This document shows, piece after piece, positions 20,341 to 31,978 of a DNA stretch of 36,720 bases. The DNA is taken from assembly GCA_011109175.1 (NCBI GenBank), contig RDEW01000138.1, positions 5,330 to 42,049 of the forward strand. Reading direction: 5' to 3'. The translations under genes were made by a program, and so were the position numbers. Under the pieces are notes generated by a model that ran no database searches, was not told the DNA's origin, and worked only from the letters and a program-made list of their open reading frames with translations. Within the stretch, counting starts at the first letter, position 1; every line of letters starts with the position of its first letter. This DNA is from Dicyema japonicum. Taxonomy: Eukaryota; Dicyemida; Rhombozoa; Dicyemidae.

Positions 20341-21390
20341 AACCTTGAAATGCAAAAAATTCAATATCTCCAACAATACTGGACCCCAATAATCCTAATT
20401 TACCATTAATCGGATCGCTGTATCAGAGAAACTTTACTGACCTCCAAAAATCTCTCTGGAAAATCACATCTCCGTCCAAAGACTGTACCTGAACCATCAA
20501 TATACACGGCATTATGCCTACGCTTTTTATACGAACCCTCAAAGTGAACAAGATACTAGAATACATACTACCTGAGATTGCATCTACTGAACGGCTACTC
20601 CAGAAGGTTTTCAGAGTTGAATTTCACGTCTGCATTGTAGAATTATCCATCTCTGGCTTAAATATTGTTCATGAGCTATTTGCTTGATCTGGACCACCTA
20701 GACTCTACATTACAAATTGGACTGTTGATTTTTTCATGATTTTTTTTTCATTTAGTCATGTAAAGCTGTTATAAGTCACACCAAGTTTACAAATTCACGA
20801 GTTCAGAAAAAGCCGTGGTTTTTTCAACTCTGCTATATTATAGGCTGAGAAAGAAATTATCCTCAAAGGCTTCATCAGGGACTCTAACCCTGATTTAATA
20901 GTGAAATCCTCCACCTCATTCGTGAGAAGAGACGCTTAAAGAGATCGAAGATTGATCATCAAAAAGAACTATTCACTGGATAAGCAAATAACCATGTTGA
21001 TTTCTAATGTCAAAAATTAAAAACGGACTGGATTTATTTCTTACTTCAAAATCAAAACCTAAAATTTATGCTGATTCATCAAGGATGTTCAGGTCAGTCA
21101 AACTGATTCCAATTCCTTTCATGAAGGGATGCTTGATAAAGACAAACTAAATAATTTCGCCGTTATGAAAGAATTTGATGACCTATTATTGCAATATCAA
21201 TCACATTCGAATGTCCAAAGATACTCGTTCTAAGAGAGTCGAACCAACACGAAGTACGAAGGGTCACATAAGTTCCCGTACCGCTAATCCATGGCTTGAT
21301 CCAAAAATGCGCGCAACCTTTCTGCCAAAACACCTGATTGTCTATGTATGGAGCAATCAAATAAACTTCATAGTTGATGATTTTTAAATA
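20341..21390 (+). pseudogene. Mononegavirus polymerase (L)-like fragment (copy 3)
   Basis: Counterpart of 11272-12546 with more decay, including an in-frame TGA after the Ser-Lys-Asp-Cys-Thr segment. Recognisable parts remain: ISGLNIVHELFA near 20650, and the plus-strand frame 21175-21387 with SSRTANPWLDPKMR. The minus-strand frame at 21163-21360 is its shadow. The polymerase assignment is tentative, as for the other copies. Confidence 0.38.
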
Positions 21391-21439
21391 TTGAATACAC
21401 GGAAATTAAAATATCTATTGGAAATGAAATTTTTTAGAG

Positions 21440-21910
21440 ATTTAGATTATAGTGAACAAGTATCTGAAAAAAAGATCTGTAGAAAAAAACGGATATTGCA
21501 GTTGTATTAACTGCATAATTGTAGAAGGTGATGTTAGTGTTCTTATAAGACACGTCTGTGTACTGTTGGGAGTTGCACTGTTTGTACATGGAAGCAAATC
21601 CGTTTCCATTTTGTCGGATAAGGTCTTAAAGTGATCAGGGGATTAGTTTATCTAGTTTCTTGAGATTACTAATAGTAGTGGATCTCAAGGACTCAATATC
21701 ATTGATTTTTTGTTTGTTCGTCCAGGACAGATTGATTCCCCATGAAGTACATCCATAGCTGACAGACCCCTCAATATTTGTAAAATAATTTCAACGCTGG
21801 GAAAGGAGTCTTAATGCCACCAAAAGAGTCTAATGCCACCACTCCTGTTGGTAGAAGAAACCGGATGGTTTCAAGTGTTAATAAATAAATTGAATAGCAC
21901 TGAGGATAGT
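21440..21910 (-). pseudogene. LINE reverse transcriptase C-terminal fragment (copy 3)
   Basis: Counterpart of 5845-6250 on the minus strand, with the Tyr-Gly-Cys region near 21740-21770. The plus-strand frame 21452-21634 differs from its unit 1 counterpart mainly by amino-acid-changing substitutions and is a by-product. The fragment faces away from the plus-strand LINE that begins at about 22048. Confidence 0.5.
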
Positions 21911-22047
21911 CACCTCATACTTGTGATGTAGTACCTAACCCTTAAAGGAATGTCACTATTTTCTACAATGGTTTCTCCCATACTTCTTCCTTTGGTTATC
22001 TTTGAGCTACCGGTCAGGCATTGGACGTCTTCTGAGTCAGATGGATC

Positions 22048-22650
22048 TTGCGACGTATTATAAAAATTGAAAATGCTTGCACCAAGTTGGTAGCAGTCTC
22101 TATTGCACAAATGTCTGAAACGCTTTTAAAGCGCTTGGAAGAGCTTAAAATAACATCTTTCAATGTTAGAGGGATCAGTAAGGAATGGAAAAGAAACCTG
22201 TTATATTCAAATCTGGGGAGATATGGTGCAGACTTGGGATGCCAACAAAAGACAAAAGTACAGGCTGGAATGGACGAGGTACATAGAGATTATAGACTCA
22301 TTTGACTACCATCGTCATCAAAACACAATGGACAGGGATTTGCTGTGCACAAGAAATTTGTTCGTGGGAGTCGTCGGTGTTATAATGTTAATGACAGAAT
22401 CAGCATACTGCAAATACGGGATGGGGTCAAACGTACTTCGAGGGCCCTTATCTCAATTATAAATGTTTATGCACCCCACAGTGGACAAGTCGCCAAAGAT
22501 TCGGACGAACTTGACGCTTTCTACGTGCAGCTGTAGAGGACATATGCCGAACTGGAATCGTCTTTTCTAGTCTTTATTGCCAGAGACTGGAATGCTAAAG
22601 CAGGAGTACGTTGGGAGCATGAGTCGACTATCGCTAGAAAACATGACGAA
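22048..22650 (+). pseudogene. LINE apurinic-like endonuclease domain, frame-broken
   Basis: The first frame (22048-22305) has ITSFNVRGISKEWK and RYGADLGCQQKTKV, corresponding to the N-terminal strand with its conserved Asn and the active-site Gln-Glu region (here Gln-Gln instead of the usual Gln-Glu). The next frame (22345-22536) has SIINVYAPHSGQ, and a third piece near 22560-22610 has ARDWNAKAG, the degraded form of the Gly-Asp-Phe-Asn motif. Loss of Glu and of the motif Gly-Asp, plus three frame changes, rule out activity. The order EN then RT is that of EN-bearing non-LTR retrotransposons. Confidence 0.8.
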
Positions 22651-22654
22651 TACA

Positions 22655-23816
22655 GACAGGAAATGCTATTTAAAGTTGGAACGAACTAGGATACAAAGAA
22701 AAATCAGAAAATTAAACTGTGAACATGTTGCAAGCGTTTTGGATGCCAGACTAAAAAAAGTAGAAAATCAAATTAATTGTGAGCTGATGTTCTTGCTTAA
22801 AAAGAGGAACCAACATGGCAAACTAAAAATTTAGGACAACAAAGGGAATATGATTTTTGACGCTACGGAACAAGCCGAACTTATTGCTGCTAATTTTGAA
22901 CGACTCTGACGTTTACGGGGAAAAGGTGAACCTATTCACTGGTAATGCCGGAAATCTTGTAAATGAAATGAAGGTTGGAGAAGTTATGATAGCAATAGAG
23001 AGACTGAAGTGCAATAACTCGTCAGGACCGGATGGCATAAGTGCTGAGTTACTGAAGTAAGGCCCTAAAACCCAGGTGGAAATCGTGGCCAAAGTATTAA
23101 ACAAAATGTTTGCAACTAACAACCTTTTTCCTTTGGGCAAAAAAATTCTGGTGCCGATTCAATAATTGAATAAGAGGGCGGACCCTGTGGAAAACCTGCG
23201 CCCAGTAGTCCGACTCAATACGCTAAGAAAGGTCCTTGCTCTTGTGATGCTGGATCGTGTGCAAGAGCCTGTGAATGAATTCCTGTCATCGAGCCACAGT
23301 GGATTCAAGACAGGCAGATCTACCGCTGATGTGGTCTGGAGGCATAGGTGGCGTTGTGCCACTTACCAATGATTTGAAAGTGCGTCTACAATTTTGGGGA
23401 TCGATATGTCGAGAGCTTTCGACATAATTCGCCGAGGAAAGCTTATTGATGTTTTGCGGGGATTCCTTAATAGGGATTCTGTCAGGATGATAGAAGTTTT
23501 ATTGTCGAACACAGAACTGACGTTACGAGTTTGGAGTACCTCGTCCAGGAATTTTTCGACGACTGTGGTTTCCCCATTGCTGTTTGTGGTATACCTGGAA
23601 GCAGCACTGCGTGGTCTTAAAAGTTTTTATAATGGCCAAATCACCGAAATTATATATGCTGATGATGTGGACTTGGTATCGGAAGATAAAGCAGCCTTGA
23701 GGCGGTTACTTTACGTTGCCCCTGCAGAACTTGGGAAATGGTTTCTTACAGTGAATACAACTAAAACTGAAATNATTTTAGGGAGATCCACTAGTAATTT
23801 GAGTAGGTATCGGTGA
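22655..23816 (+). pseudogene. LINE reverse transcriptase domain, frame-broken
   Basis: Pieces in order are a charged linker (22660-22900); SSGPDGISAELLK near 23018-23060; VENLRPVVRLNTLRKVLA (23166 onward); SGFKTGRSTADVVW; GIDMSRAFDIIRRGKL with the first catalytic Asp (about 23397-23440); and EIIYADDVDLV with the YADD box at 23655-23666. The usual Pro-Gln-Gly block before Ser-Pro-Leu-Leu-Phe is missing (about 23565-23585 reads Thr-Thr-Val-Val-Ser-Pro). There is an N at 23774, and the frame ends at 23816 before the thumb. It is inactive. RT identity is firm; the clade is not assigned. Confidence 0.88.
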
Positions 23817-24640
23817 GAAAATCGAATTCCCAGTTAAATTGGAGTATCCTTTCGTTAGTTGGTAGAAGTTAAAAAACACACATGGTTTCATCGTTGTACC
23901 CATCCTGATTCTAGACAAGATGGAGCAGTCCTCATCAATAAAAACTCGTCTGAGCAGTTATTATAAATATCCGCTCTCATTGATCTCCTCCTTTATTCTC
24001 AAGTTCCGACTATACTGAGCGTTTTAGAATTCTTGGTGCACTCTGCTCGGGCATGTCAATGGACTCAATATCCTTCACGTCTTCGTTATGCTTCTGGCAC
24101 CGTCATCCAGTTTCTTTGAACGTCCTCCTGTTTTGTCTGAGAATGAGTGAATTATGTTACTTCTATTTTGTTGAACCGTTCAAATTCGATGGCATAGGAT
24201 TCCGGATTGTAGTCGTTCCAACAGTCTCGTTTTTTCATAAAATTGACAACGGTATGTCCGCCGTCAGGTATTATTAATTAGCGAACACCTTCTTTGTAAT
24301 CTTAGGGTTAGTTTTTCGCGGTCTCTAGGAAATAACGAATACCGATTAAACATCAAAGAAGTCCTTCTGCTTATGTGTCGTGGCACCACAGATCTCGTAG
24401 GACCCAGGTATAAACTATCCATATAGTGTACCTCATTTTTCTCTCATTGTTTTTGGTATGTATCAATTTCTATATTTGGCTAATTTAGCTGTTAGAGTTG
24501 ATTGATTAACAACTCCATAAACAAAAAACAATATATGAATTGATTTTTAATTATTTATTTTAATAATTATTATTTTTATTTATATAAATTATAATAAAAA
24601 ACTGAATGAATGGATAAATTTTCATTATAATTAAAAAACT
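23817..24640. other. Unique stretch, no gene recognised
   Basis: A 74-codon plus-strand frame at 24053-24277 has a Phe/Leu-rich character but no motif. The region becomes very AT-rich towards 24540-24640 and contains a 22-bp direct repeat (AACTGAATGAATGGATAAA) at about 24598 and 24634. Confidence 0.35.
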
Positions 24641-24699
24641 GAATGAATGGATAAACTGCGCGTGGCGCCATGCGGTGCTACGTGGATAGTTGTATTTTC

Positions 24700-24880
24700 C
24701 TTCCCTCCAATGGCGTCACTGGATCACCTTACTGAGGAGCGCCCAATGCCTGGACGGCATCAAGAAGATCCAACAATTATTCCCCGGGGACAACGTCGTT
24801 GCCTGGTGACGTGTTCTGGAATGCTTGAACGAGTAGGATCAAGGAGTTAGTTAGTATGGTTACCCTTGGTCTTTGGAAAT
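24700..24880. repeat. Dispersed diverged repeat, copy 1
   Basis: Shares short blocks in the same order with 31500-31710: CCCAATGCCTG, a TCGTT-CCTGG-type block, and AAGGAGTTAGTTAGT before a CTTTGGAAATA-like block. The less AT-rich composition suggests formerly coding DNA. The plus-strand frame 24647-24850 opens here but is not supported by the second copy. Confidence 0.5.
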
Positions 24881-26425
24881 AATTTTAATTTTTAATTTTA
24901 ATTATAAAATAAATTGAGTAAGGTTAGATGTAAAAGGGTAGCTGAAATACCATGGTGCCCGTCTCGATAGGCCTGAACTTATAATTTTCTGTTTAATCTT
25001 CGATAAACTTTGCATACGAAGGTGTTTTTAATACAGAATTCTGATATTTTTTATTCCTCAGTTTCATTCAATGGTCTCAATTATTTCTCTTGTCTCAATA
25101 AAACTCGCGTCAGACCTCATATAGATGCAAATTTATAACGGATCGTCTTGTCTTTTCCGGCATAAAAAAATTTTCTCTCTCCTCGGAAAAAAATTCATCT
25201 ATTACATCCATATAAGAGTGATATCAATAATGGTGGCCTCGTTTATATAGCCAAACAGCATTGTAGAGGCATGAAACCTTCGATCAGAAAGGGTAGGAAT
25301 GAGATTCGACACGGAATCCAACTGAATTTAGTTAGCAGTTGTCAAGCTGCGGTATTTAGCTCAAGTGAAACATACAAATCGGGATCATCTGACCGCCTTG
25401 TATTCTGGCTAATTTGTCGGTGTTTCTTGGTTTTACGTATAAACTTTATATTAATCTATAGGAAGGATAGAGATATGAATCTTTCCCAATAATCCAATTT
25501 CAAGGCAAACCTGACAACAGTCTACCAAATCCGTTTAAAACAAAAAATTGGAATATCGGTAACCCTATTATCCCTTCATTTGTTCATTTAATAATTCATT
25601 TATAGACACTATTTTATGTTCTGGTGGATTATGTAAATTATTAAACCGCAACAAAAAGTCTTTCCACTTTCTTTATAAACAAATTATATCAGTTATAGAA
25701 GAACGGGAAGCTCCTTTTGAAGAGTATCAAAAAACTGGATTCACTTCTATGAATTTCCGAATTGTGATGAGGTAATCAAAAGTGATTACAAATAGTTTGA
25801 ATGTTCCACCAAAAATCCCATCGTTTTCAGAAAAATTTGACATAAAATCAATTGGTTTTTTTTCCTCTGAGTTGAACTGGATTCCTCCATTGAATGATAT
25901 TGTTTCCAAATGGGTTATCTGGTTTTTTGCAGAAACTTTCGAAATCCGATTTGTAAATTCTTCTGGGAGGGAAGTGACTAGGGTAGAACTCTCTAAGGAA
26001 GGAAGAAGACGGAATATTTTCCGTTAGTTTGAGTTGATTTCTTTTTATTTTTGAAAAGGAAAAGCAAATCTCACTGCGGATCAGGCTTATTTTAGCGTCA
26101 AATTAATGTTGGAAGTATCATCGAAGATCCTGTGATTTCTAACTGCGTGAATAGGGAAGTCGTCAAAAAATATCTTGAGATACGCATGAAGCCAAGCTTG
26201 GGGAAACATAATTAAGCTTCGAGGTAAACGTAAAGATTAATGATTATTCTTATGCAAAAGATTATTGGATTCTTTACTTACTTCCTCTTATTATTATTGA
26301 TTCTTTGCTTGTTAGATGCTTGGTAAGGAAGAATGTCTGGATTTGTCATTTATTAATGTTGGCAGTTTTCTCTATAAGTGGATGACTTACATTAAATGAA
26401 ATAAATCTATTATTTTTTTCGGATT
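24881..26425. other. Unique stretch, no gene recognised
   Basis: Short frames (25271-25492 plus, 25782-26027 plus, 25727-25909 minus) lack domains, and two of them are opposite-strand shadows of each other. No splice-supported exon chain, RNA gene or transposon end could be identified by eye. Confidence 0.35.
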
Positions 26426-27400
26426 AATAATTATTAAATTTTTTCTATACATTAGTATTGTATAATAAATCATATTTAAAAATATATAAATTTAAATGAA
26501 TTGTGATCTTGTTGAGCATCTTCTTTCTTTTCTTGAAAGTGAAGGTATAATTCAAAACATAATTAAATTATAGACCTAAACGTAATTATAATCAACTAAA
26601 CCACATTTTCACCAACCTGATAGAAAACCATTCAGATTACAAGTACTTAATAAACTTCTTCTATTCACACAGTGTTCTTATATTTCCAAAATGAGCTATT
26701 GGATTTATCAAATTCTGTCAAATTCCACCGGTTTTGCACTCAATGATTTGTCAACCCAACGGATTTTTGTAGTTTAGTACGCATTTAAGTTCTGCCAGTA
26801 CCTAATTATAATTACGTTGTTAGAGATTCCGGTCTGCTTGCAAATGTAGGAATAATCGATTACCAAATTCGATGTCTACTGTCCATTCATATCAACTCGG
26901 CTTCTGTTGTTTTTATCGCGGAATCTTGAACAAGTAGTACTTTAAAGTAAGAAAGTTAGATTTTTGTCGTCAAGCTGAGACTTGTCCCAAGTTTGGTTGA
27001 CCACGATTGGCATGATGGCTACAAAAAAGGTGAATGTTTTCGAGAACTTTGTAGATAAACTAATTATATGATATGAACGATTCCCAATCACTTTGGTGAA
27101 CCAGCTTATTCAAGTAAATGAAATTTTTAATTTATATCGAGTATCATCCAAGAAATGGACGAGCTCATCGAAGATATATGAACGACAAACCTTTCCGATG
27201 ATCAGCACAATCTTTAGACTTCAAGTTAAAAACTTTGAACCGGATGAAAGCACCTCGTGAGCTTCATTTGGATTATTCTCTAAGAAATGCCATTGTGAAG
27301 TTTCTCAGCAGCTTTTGAACCCCATGTATGCTGCCAGCACGTGGTTTGAATGTCTAATTAATGACTACATTGATCATCTGATTATAAAGTCAGGATAACA
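26426..27400 (+). pseudogene. Diverged paralogous pseudogene segment, copy 1
   Basis: Matches 35486-36620 in direct orientation, starting at AATAATTATTAAATTTTTT. The downstream part reads as protein in one plus-strand frame with a single stop: KIYERQTFPMIS, then FRLQVKNFEPDE, a TGA, and PMYAASTWFECL. The second copy preserves similar text (KIFERQT; Pro-Ser-Met-Ile-Pro-Ala-Arg-Gly). I do not recognise the protein. Retention of coding-like text in two separately decayed copies suggests a former transposon or a duplicated gene. Confidence 0.5.
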
Positions 27401-28913
27401 GCAATTCAACCTTGCAGATGATTATGGGAGACCAATAAAACACTAATATCTATTTTTAACCAGGAACTGAAAATATTGGAAAGAAACATGAAAATAAAGT
27501 TTCAATTTACGTATGGGTAATTTTTATTCTTTGTGGATATATGAAGCGTTGTACGTGAACGAGATGTTTCTACGAATTCCTCCATAATGATGGCGCGTCT
27601 TGATCCATTCTTAGAACAGTTTCCAGTGCTCATCATGATCAGGATGCTTAGAAATCTAGCCGAGCATTTTTTGTACAATTTTCCAATCCTGAAACGCATT
27701 GGATACCTCAGTCCCAAGAGAAACCTAAGTTTCTTTTTATGAAAGGAGTTGTCTATTTCCATCAGGTTCGATTAAAGTTACGGAGCGATGGTTTATGGAA
27801 AGGTCACTGCCTCAGGAATTCTTAATCCGTAACAACCGAAGGATGTGTCCATGTGACTACGAGCAACCAGTTATACGGCCGATATTGCTTGTGTAGGCTA
27901 TTGGGAGGAGCATCGGGCCAAGTTGAGGTATCTGTTGGAACGATACTGGATCACGTTCGTTGTTAGTTTTGTGTTACCCTAGTCATTGGAATTCCTCACT
28001 TCATTCGAATAACGTCCGGATGCTAAGTGGTTTGACTGGCATACCTGTATCAATGATCTTTGTTTAAATCGGAGGTTTTACTATGCGCTTTGCTTTACTT
28101 TTTTTGCGCTAAGTGCCTCGAGCATTCTCCCAGTTCCAAGAAGGTATAAATAAAAATCATTTGCTCTTCTCTATTTAATTGAGTATTTCTTGAGCGGTTC
28201 TTACTTCTCCGTTATAAAAAGGGTTCTGTGCTCGAAAAGCCTTGTCTTTCTCTTACAGTGGCCGGAGAAACTGGCTGGTTCTAACTTCACGGTGAACTCG
28301 GGGTTAATAAAATTAGTATGCCACAAGGTCAATACATCAAACTAATCACCACGGTTTTAGAATGCTCGAGTTACACCGAGAAATGCAAACAGATAAATCT
28401 GTCGACATTGACTCTTTTTAAAATTTAAAAGAATTTCAATAGCATATAAACCCGAGGAACTATTAAAAACTGGATTACATTATAAACTCATTCCATCGAA
28501 AAACATTGCAGAATCATATATCAGGGTTACAAAAATTTGACTGATCATTTCAGTTTAACGCATATTCTATGCTATTTTCCTTGAATATTAATATTTGTTT
28601 TCCTTACGATTGTCTCTTCCGACTTTAAAGTAAAAGCAAAATCCTTATTAGGCAACTCAACCAGAATACACCCTGAGTTTTCCTTATACCAATGATAATT
28701 TTGTTGCTATGGCAATTTATATAGGAATTATTTACTTGTGATTCCAAAATAAAACCACCAATTTTACCTGGGAGTCCTATACATTTAGTCAGTTTGATGT
28801 AACCGTGGTAATGGTATTATTATTAGAGGCGTAAGAAAAGCACCGGACTCCTATTTGCTAGTGAAGGTGGGATAACTATCTTATTATTTCATAATAATTC
28901 TCAATTATGCCAG
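27401..28913. other. Unique stretch, possible degraded coding piece on the minus strand
   Basis: A minus-strand frame at 27502-27762 (86 codons) overlaps another minus-strand frame reading NAFQDWKIVQKMLG and then HWKLF, a stop, EWIKTRHHYGG. This may be transposase-like debris, but I cannot name a family. No gene is recognised from 27800 to 28913. Confidence 0.3.
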
Positions 28914-29141
28914 GTTAGTTGGGCCAATGCGGGCGATAAAAACGCCGAAGTTCTAGACAGTAGTCTGTTTGCCCCTATTCGAAAAGTTTGCTGCACAACT
29001 GACGCATCCACCTTAGCGATGGTTGAAGGCGGGACTTTGTAATAATTCAAGAACGGACACTAAGAACGGTATTGTGTACCGTGTATACGGTTCCTTTTTT
29101 TCTTCTTCGGCGTTTTTATCGCCCGCATTGGCCCAACTAAC
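28914..29141. mobile_element. MITE with perfect 37-bp inverted ends
   Basis: The 37 bp at 28914-28950 and 29105-29141 are exact reverse complements. They begin GTTAGTTGGGCCAATGCGGG on the left. If the outer TA on each side is the target duplication, the element proper starts GTTGGGCC and resembles Tc1/mariner-type miniature elements. The 154-bp interior has no open frame. The ends are much more GC-rich than the surroundings. Perfect ends suggest recent arrival compared with the other elements here. Confidence 0.85.
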
Positions 29142-31495
29142 ACGGATTAATTTCAAATTCTAACATTGAACATTCATAATACGTTTTAAAAACTCGCAAT
29201 CCTTCAGTAATACAACAAATTTACAGAATTGTCACGCGGTCGATTGGGAACAGAAGATTTCACACTTCCTTTTTTCTACAGTAAAATGATAAACCGACAA
29301 TTCTTTCGTAGTCTATTAAAAGGCCACAAATTTCAGCCAAAAATGTCTGAATCGACTCCATTCGTCCTTTTGTGGGTGATTATCCTCAAAGTTTGATCCT
29401 TTTGTGTACCATAGTCCAAATATACAACTGGCTATAACGAAGGCAGTAGTTTTAGTAATCTTTTCAGGCACATTCCGACTGATCACATAATGTAAACAAA
29501 TACCAATTTCCGTAAAAAAGCCTCCTCAAATACAACACGTTTAAATTCCGATAAAACTTCCTAGCAAAATAATTCAATCACAAACCACGAAGACACAACG
29601 ATCGTATGATTCCACCAACTTCACTAAATTATTTGCTGGAATCATCTAAATTAGCCAATATATCAATTACTAAAGTCTGAGCAATCCGTTGAAAAGGAAA
29701 TGAAATCTCAGTGACCTGTAATATTTACACAAAATAACAAAGAGAAATCCACTATAGAGCATAAATGACCAATCTAAAGGAACGACCAAGGTTGAATTGA
29801 GTCCTTTAACAAAACAAGCGTCATAGCAGAGAATGCTGGGTAACTCCGTACAATCGAAGGTCTTTTTCGCTTTGAAAGAATCATCCTCAATTCAAAAGAT
29901 ACCAAATAGCACAGATATTCCGTCCCCGATACGTCTTCACAGACGAACGCCTTTTCCGCCTTATTTGTACAACTAAACACATTTATTAATAAATTTACGT
30001 CTTCTCATTCCACACCCTCTCGAGACATAATTGAGGGATAACGCTCTTTGGGTGGTCTGAGAGCTGAAAGAATGAAGAGAAATTTTGAATACTAGAGGCA
30101 GAGAGTCACCTGGAGAGAGAGACGTCAGTGCTGTGCTGAATAATTGATTTAAGGCTCTTTCTAATGGAGGGAAAGGAAGAAGAAAAAATAGCCAGTTGTT
30201 GCATGATAGACTGGGTTAGATTAGATGGTTGAGATATGGAAAGAAGATCATGATGAATAATTGGTAGCGTAATACATATTACATGCACGTGAGTAGAACA
30301 GTCGTATAGTAGGACAAAGGGATGGTTAGGATAAGTGAAAATAATACTATAATGGTCGTGTGAGAAGTATTCTACTCGTTGAGAGCTAGTTCATCAAGGG
30401 GGTGAGAAAGACTAAACAAAGTGGGGAATCTATTTTCGGAAAATGCAATTTTTGCCTCCAAGGGTTCTTATTATCATCCTGTTATTTTTATTGAGTGCCA
30501 TTGGTTGTAAAATGAATGGTCTGGAGATTTAAATCTATAAAAGAATCGAAGGTCGAGCATGAGAGTGATCAATGAGTACTTTTGACTCCCATGCATTTAG
30601 TTGATTGGAGCAGTTTCAAGTCAGTCGGTAATTGTCCTTGGGAGAATTTTGAAACCTCTGTCATTTTTAGAGATTTTTTATTTATATACAAAAACCCAGG
30701 TAAATACTAGTAATTCAACGTCATTCGGATAAACTTTTTTGTAAAAATCTATTATGATCATCTTGCTCTTCTCAAAATATGTATCTACCATTAGTTGGCC
30801 GATGACCTTAGTTTTTATGCAGTTTCAGTCACTTTTCTTCAAGCGACTTAGCTAAATAAAGGTATAGGACAATTTTAATTAAACCAACATCTTTGTGTTG
30901 AGACTATGGATAAGAATATGCCAACATCATATGTCAATATAAGACTGCTGTACTAATTCAGATGCTGTTACTGGGTCCCAAAAGTAATATGACCACACAT
31001 TGTTGCAATGTTGAATTAACTATGGTATTACGATGTAGTAACTCTAACAAACTCATAGAATAAATGGCTGATATCCACAATCCACGTGACCTAACTAGGT
31101 ATCTAGCTTTCATTTCTATAGTATAAATCGATGTTGAAAAATAAAAAACAAAATCCATTGGATTTATCTTTTCTTATGTCTTTTAACCGTTAAAGAATAA
31201 TCAAACTCTAACATTTTTAGACATTGGATCTCATATTCCAAAACGTGTAGACAGATCTCAGATATACTTATATCGAACTTCACGATGGCAAATAATTCTG
31301 TAATTGCCATATGGAATGTGTTAAAAATGTTGAATTAAGCGGATACATGGAAGACCTGGTGTCCCTTTGATTCAGTGTCGAGTTGAAAAGTTGTAATTAA
31401 TTTATTGTTTTAAAGTTGAATATCTTCAAATTGCTACTTCGATTCCAGTTTAGATGAAGCAATCAAATAAATAATTTTTGAATAGAAAGTTTCCT
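29142..31495. other. Unique stretch, no gene recognised
   Basis: Short minus-strand frames at 29774-29980, 30106-30288 and 30958-31158 have no recognisable domain and no second copy. A purine-rich tract lies at about 30060-30250. I could not assemble a credible exon chain by eye. Confidence 0.35.
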
Positions 31496-31499
31496 TTCC

Positions 31500-31710
31500 T
31501 TACAATTGGATTCACTTTATTTTGGAGTCTCCCAATGCCTGATGGAATTTAAATTCACTCTACCTCAGACAATTCGTTCCTTGGCGACAACTTTTGGAAT
31601 TGACCTTAGCTTCTAGTCTTCTGGATCACAGTGCTTGAGTGAGGGTTCTGCTGGAACGCGCCAGGATTAAGGAATTAGTTAGTTTGCTTTATTTTGATCT
31701 TCGGAATAGC
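31500..31710. repeat. Dispersed diverged repeat, copy 2
   Basis: Partner of 24700-24880. In one plus-strand frame it reads Leu-Glu-Arg-Ala-Arg-Ile-Lys-Glu-Leu-Val-Ser-Leu near 31650-31685, which looks like former coding sequence. The first copy has a frameshift at the same place. Origin unknown. Confidence 0.45.
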
Positions 31711-31978
31711 GAAGAAGACTAGTCTTGATGAGAAGAAGTTAGAATGTAAGGACGAAAGCCATAATATTATAGTAGCTAGAGAGCGATGATCATTTGTGGA
31801 AAGTAGAAATTTGATAATCATTCATTCCGCATAGATGAGGAATACAGATCTGGATGTGAATATAAAAGAAAGACTTATAAATCCACTTTCATATCATTAT
31901 TTGGTGGAGATCAACCTGATTTGAAGTCAGTAAATACAGACTTTATAAAGTACTTTCCAAATCTTACTCCAGATTAGA

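Larger units (their letters stand above)
15922..22060. repeat. Segmental array unit 3, 5'-truncated
   Basis: Direct repeat of unit 2 from about 7461 onward, carrying the hAT-like insertion at the same place and passing into a fuller LINE copy. It carries five extra tandem duplications (periods 118, 133, 99, 121, 140). The truncation at its left end coincides with an N, so it may be an assembly effect. Confidence 0.8.

Noticed and set aside
25727-26027. Opposite-strand frames of 60 and 81 codons
   Set aside because: They overlap each other and neither shows a recognisable motif.
29774-29980. 68-codon minus-strand frame with balanced composition
   Set aside because: No domain, no second copy, no splice or promoter context. 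Single short frames are expected by chance in a window this size.
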